Source: Akkermansiaceae bacterium | GTDB lineage: Bacteria > Verrucomicrobiota > Verrucomicrobiia > Verrucomicrobiales > Akkermansiaceae | Reading direction: 5' to 3' | Length of the DNA stretch: 7,643 nt | Assembly (NCBI GenBank): GCA_028293225.1 | Contig: JAQGPE010000161.1 | Coordinates: forward strand, 1-7,643 | Part shown: positions 6,105-7,643 of the stretch, one piece after another | Layout: every line of letters begins with the position of its first letter | How positions within the stretch are numbered: the first letter of the stretch is position 1 | Notes under the pieces: model-generated | What the model was told of the DNA's origin: nothing | Databases searched by the model: none | What the model saw: the letters and a program-made list of their open reading frames with translations, nothing else | Program-made: the position numbers and the translations under genes

Positions 6105-6878
6105 ATGAATCGTATCGACGCCGCCTTTGCCCGCCTCCAGTCCGAAGGAAAGAAAGCCTTCGTCGCGTACGTCGCAGCCGGCGATCCATCCTTCGAAGCC
6201 TCCCTTGAGGTGATCAAAGCCTTGGCCGATGCCGGCTCGGACATCATCGAACTGGGCCTGCCGTTCTCTGATCCTCTCGCTGACGGCATCGTCAACCAGA
6301 TGGCTGCCGACCGCGCGCTCAAATCCGGCATGACCACCCCTCGTTCGCTGGAGCTGATCCGCCGCTTCCGCGAAACGCATCAGACCCCGATCGTCCTCTT
6401 CACCTACGGCTACGAAGCCTTCCATCGCGATGTCGTGGCCGCCGGCGCCGACGGGATCCTGCTGCTCGACCTGCCGCCGGATGAAGCGGCCTCCGACAGC
6501 ACGCTCGCGGGCGAGCAGGGCCTGAAGCACATCCGCCTCATCGCCCCGACCACGCCCGATGACCGTGTCGGCCTGCTGGCCAAGTCCTCCAGCGGCTTCA
6601 TCTACGCCCTCTCCCGTACCGGAGTCACCGGAGCCCATGGCGTCCCCTCCGAAGGCATCGGCGCCCAGGTCGCCAAGATCAAGAGCCACACCACCACTCC
6701 GGTCTGCGTCGGCTTCGGCATCACCACTCCCGACCAGGCCGCGATGGTCGCCAAATCGGCTGACGGCGTGATCGTCGGCTCCGCCATCGTCAAGCAGGTC
6801 GAACTGCACCCCAGCCGCGCCGCCGAGGCCGTCCGCGACTTCGTCGCCCCCCTCATCGCCGCCACCAAGGGAGTTTAG
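6105..6878 (+). CDS. trpA: Tryptophan synthase alpha subunit (EC 4.2.1.20)
   Basis: Cleaves indole-3-glycerol phosphate to indole and glyceraldehyde 3-phosphate; normally forms an alpha2-beta2 complex with TrpB, which receives the indole by channelling. 257 aa, slightly shorter than the 268-aa enterobacterial protein. A TIM barrel is indicated by AYVAAGDP near the N terminus. IELGLPFSDPLADG carries Glu49 and Asp60, the same numbers as the catalytic pair of the Salmonella enzyme. YALSRTGVTG (167-176), GFGI (203-206) and GSAIVK (225-230) are the phosphate-binding segments. One deviation: the segment after the Asp reads DGIVNQ where many TrpAs have DGPxIQ. ATG 6105 is chosen because MNRIDAAFARLQ is the family start; an in-frame TTG at 6066 would add 13 unrelated residues. 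AGGA (6086-6089) is rather far upstream. No trpB, trpF or trpC is adjacent: the neighbours are purL and a convergent transporter. Confidence 0.96.
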   Translation: MNRIDAAFARLQSEGKKAFVAYVAAGDPSFEASLEVIKALADAGSDIIELGLPFSDPLADGIVNQMAADRALKSGMTTPRSLELIRRFRETHQTPIVLFTYGYEAFHRDVVAAGADGILLLDLPPDEAASDSTLAGEQGLKHIRLIAPTTPDDRVGLLAKSSSGFIYALSRTGVTGAHGVPSEGIGAQVAKIKSHTTTPVCVGFGITTPDQAAMVAKSADGVIVGSAIVKQVELHPSRAAEAVRDFVAPLIAATKGV

Positions 6879-6884
6879 CATCAT

Positions 6885-6980
6885 CGCGCAAAGCGCGCAC
6901 GACGGTCGCTCGCGACCGCCTCCGGCACGCGGGACGCGCCTCGCGATCCCCGCAGATCCCAGCGCCTCCAACGACGGAGG
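6885..6980. repeat. Four consecutive small hairpins in the convergent spacer after trpA
   Basis: Four stems follow each other: CGCGC/GCGCG (6885-6889/6893-6897, loop AAA); CGGTCGC/GCGACCG (6903-6909/6912-6918, nearly a pure palindrome); GGGACGCG/CGCG-A-TCCC (6931-6938/6942-6950, one bulged A, loop CCT); and CCTCC/GGAGG (6965-6969/6976-6980). They fill the 112 bp between the stops of trpA and the transporter gene. None is followed by a T-tract, so they do not form canonical intrinsic terminators. They could block RNA polymerase or exonucleases as a group, or be part of a palindromic repeat element. Very GC-rich DNA yields short stems easily, so some may be incidental. Confidence 0.5.
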
Positions 6981-6990
6981 AGGGACCCCT

Positions 6991-7643
6991 CTACTTCGAT
7001 CTCAACCGATAGAGCTTCCCGGCCCCAACCCGTTGCGCCGCATAGATCCCTTTCTGCCCACTGCAAAGGTAGGCCACGAAGCAAGCGACCCCGGCCGGTA
7101 CGCCCAGCCCTGCCCCAAACAGCTCCATCCCCATCAGCGTGCAGGCAAGCGGTGTATTCGTCGCTCCGGCAAAGATCGCCACAAACCCCAGCGCCGCAAA
7201 CAGATCCAGCGGCGCGCCCAGCAGCCCCGCGATCCCATTCCCCAGTGCCGCCCCGATGAAGAACAGCGGCGTCACCTCCCCCCCTTTGAATCCGCTGCTC
7301 AGCGTCACCACCGTGAACACCAGCTTCCACAACCAAGCCCACGGATGCACCTCGGCCGAGGTAAAGAACGACGGCAGCGTGATCGCCCCCGCATGACTCC
7401 CTTCGACTCCCAGCCCAAGATAGTCCGGCGTCCCCGCCACAAAGAACAGCCCGATCACCACAACCCCGCCGATCAAGGGCCGCAAAAGAGGACTCGGCAC
7501 CTTCGCCTTCAAAAACGAGCCACCCGTGTGGGAAAGCCACGCAAACAACCGGGCCGCCAACCCGAACGCCACCGCGGCCGCCAGGATCTTCGGAATCAGC
7601 GTCCAGTGCTGCCGGAACAAAAACGCCGGATCTGCCGCCCCGT
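6991..7643 (-). CDS. eriC: CLC-family antiporter, probable fluoride/proton (CLC-F) type, C-terminal half, partial
   Basis: The frame is open to the right edge, so the N terminus is missing; about 216 residues are visible and the TTG at 7620 is internal. Hydrophobic helices follow one another: IPKILAAAVAFGLAARLFAWL, PLLRPLIGGVVVIGLFFVAG, LWKLVFTVVTL, PLFFIGAALGNGIAGLLGA, LFAALGFVAIFAGA and VPAGVACFVAYLC. This is the second inverted-repeat half of an inner-membrane CLC dimer subunit. Where chloride CLCs have G-x-F-x-P at helix N, this protein has GGEVTP (7267-7284). As I recall, fluoride antiporters carry Glu318-Val319-Thr320 there and a pore Tyr396; here a Tyr (7042-7044) lies exactly 78 residues after the Glu, the same spacing. 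The likely role is export of toxic fluoride using proton exchange. Chloride or another anion cannot be excluded because the helix-F gating motif is outside the window. Seven consecutive C bases occur at 7278-7284. Confidence 0.85.
   Translation of the reverse strand, partial: GAADPAFLFRQHWTLIPKILAAAVAFGLAARLFAWLSHTGGSFLKAKVPSPLLRPLIGGVVVIGLFFVAGTPDYLGLGVEGSHAGAITLPSFFTSAEVHPWAWLWKLVFTVVTLSSGFKGGEVTPLFFIGAALGNGIAGLLGAPLDLFAALGFVAIFAGATNTPLACTLMGMELFGAGLGVPAGVACFVAYLCSGQKGIYAAQRVGAGKLYRLRSK

Noticed and set aside
6081..6971. Minus-strand open frame (296 codons) opposite trpA
   Set aside because: Shadow of trpA: low-complexity Gly/Asp-rich translation, no recognisable domain, and it overlaps an unambiguous gene.

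Overview
The window is GC-rich (roughly 60-65 % by eye) and most likely comes from a Verrucomicrobiota genome of the Luteolibacter/Haloferula/Akkermansiaceae type. The main pointer is the protein tail at the left edge: the end of a discoidin-like (F5/8 type C) fold, a calcium-loop segment followed by LLEYALGGNP, and a last beta strand ending FLRLKVIP. I associate that combination with large exported proteins of these bacteria. Shine-Dalgarno signals are weak throughout. The taxonomy is an inference, not a search result.

Layout, left to right. Positions 1-488 (+) hold the 3' end of a large, probably exported protein. It converges on a VOC/glyoxalase-fold gene (543-1019, -), and the two share a bidirectional hairpin terminator at 490-536. 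The VOC gene diverges from a yegP-type DUF1508 gene (1244-1585, +) across a 224-bp spacer that contains a perfect inverted repeat. Then comes about 730 bp without a convincing gene (1586-2317). This stretch is rich in repeats: nested inverted repeats with a duplicated GC hairpin (1615-1795), a degenerate GTCTNNC heptamer array (1873-1908), and a tandem repeat of about 65 bp containing TCACCC/GGGTGA arms (2037-2192).

The central gene is purL (2318-6043, +). It encodes a single-chain FGAM synthase of 1241 aa, resembling the Clostridium/Streptococcus long form, with all catalytic motifs intact. trpA (6105-6878, +) follows 61 bp downstream and is complete, including Glu49 and Asp60, but no trpB is next to it. 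A 112-bp convergent spacer with four consecutive small hairpins separates trpA from the last gene. That gene (6991-7643, -, cut by the window edge) encodes the C-terminal half of a CLC-family transporter. Its GGEVTP motif, and a tyrosine 78 residues further on, point to the fluoride/proton antiporter branch (CLC-F).

How the genes relate: purL (de novo purine synthesis, step 4) and trpA (last stage of tryptophan synthesis) may be co-transcribed, but they share no pathway step. The other genes look like independent housekeeping or stress units. I see no defence system, integrase, CRISPR array, tRNA or rRNA. The parts least explained by known genes are the repeat-rich leader upstream of purL and the hairpin cluster after trpA.
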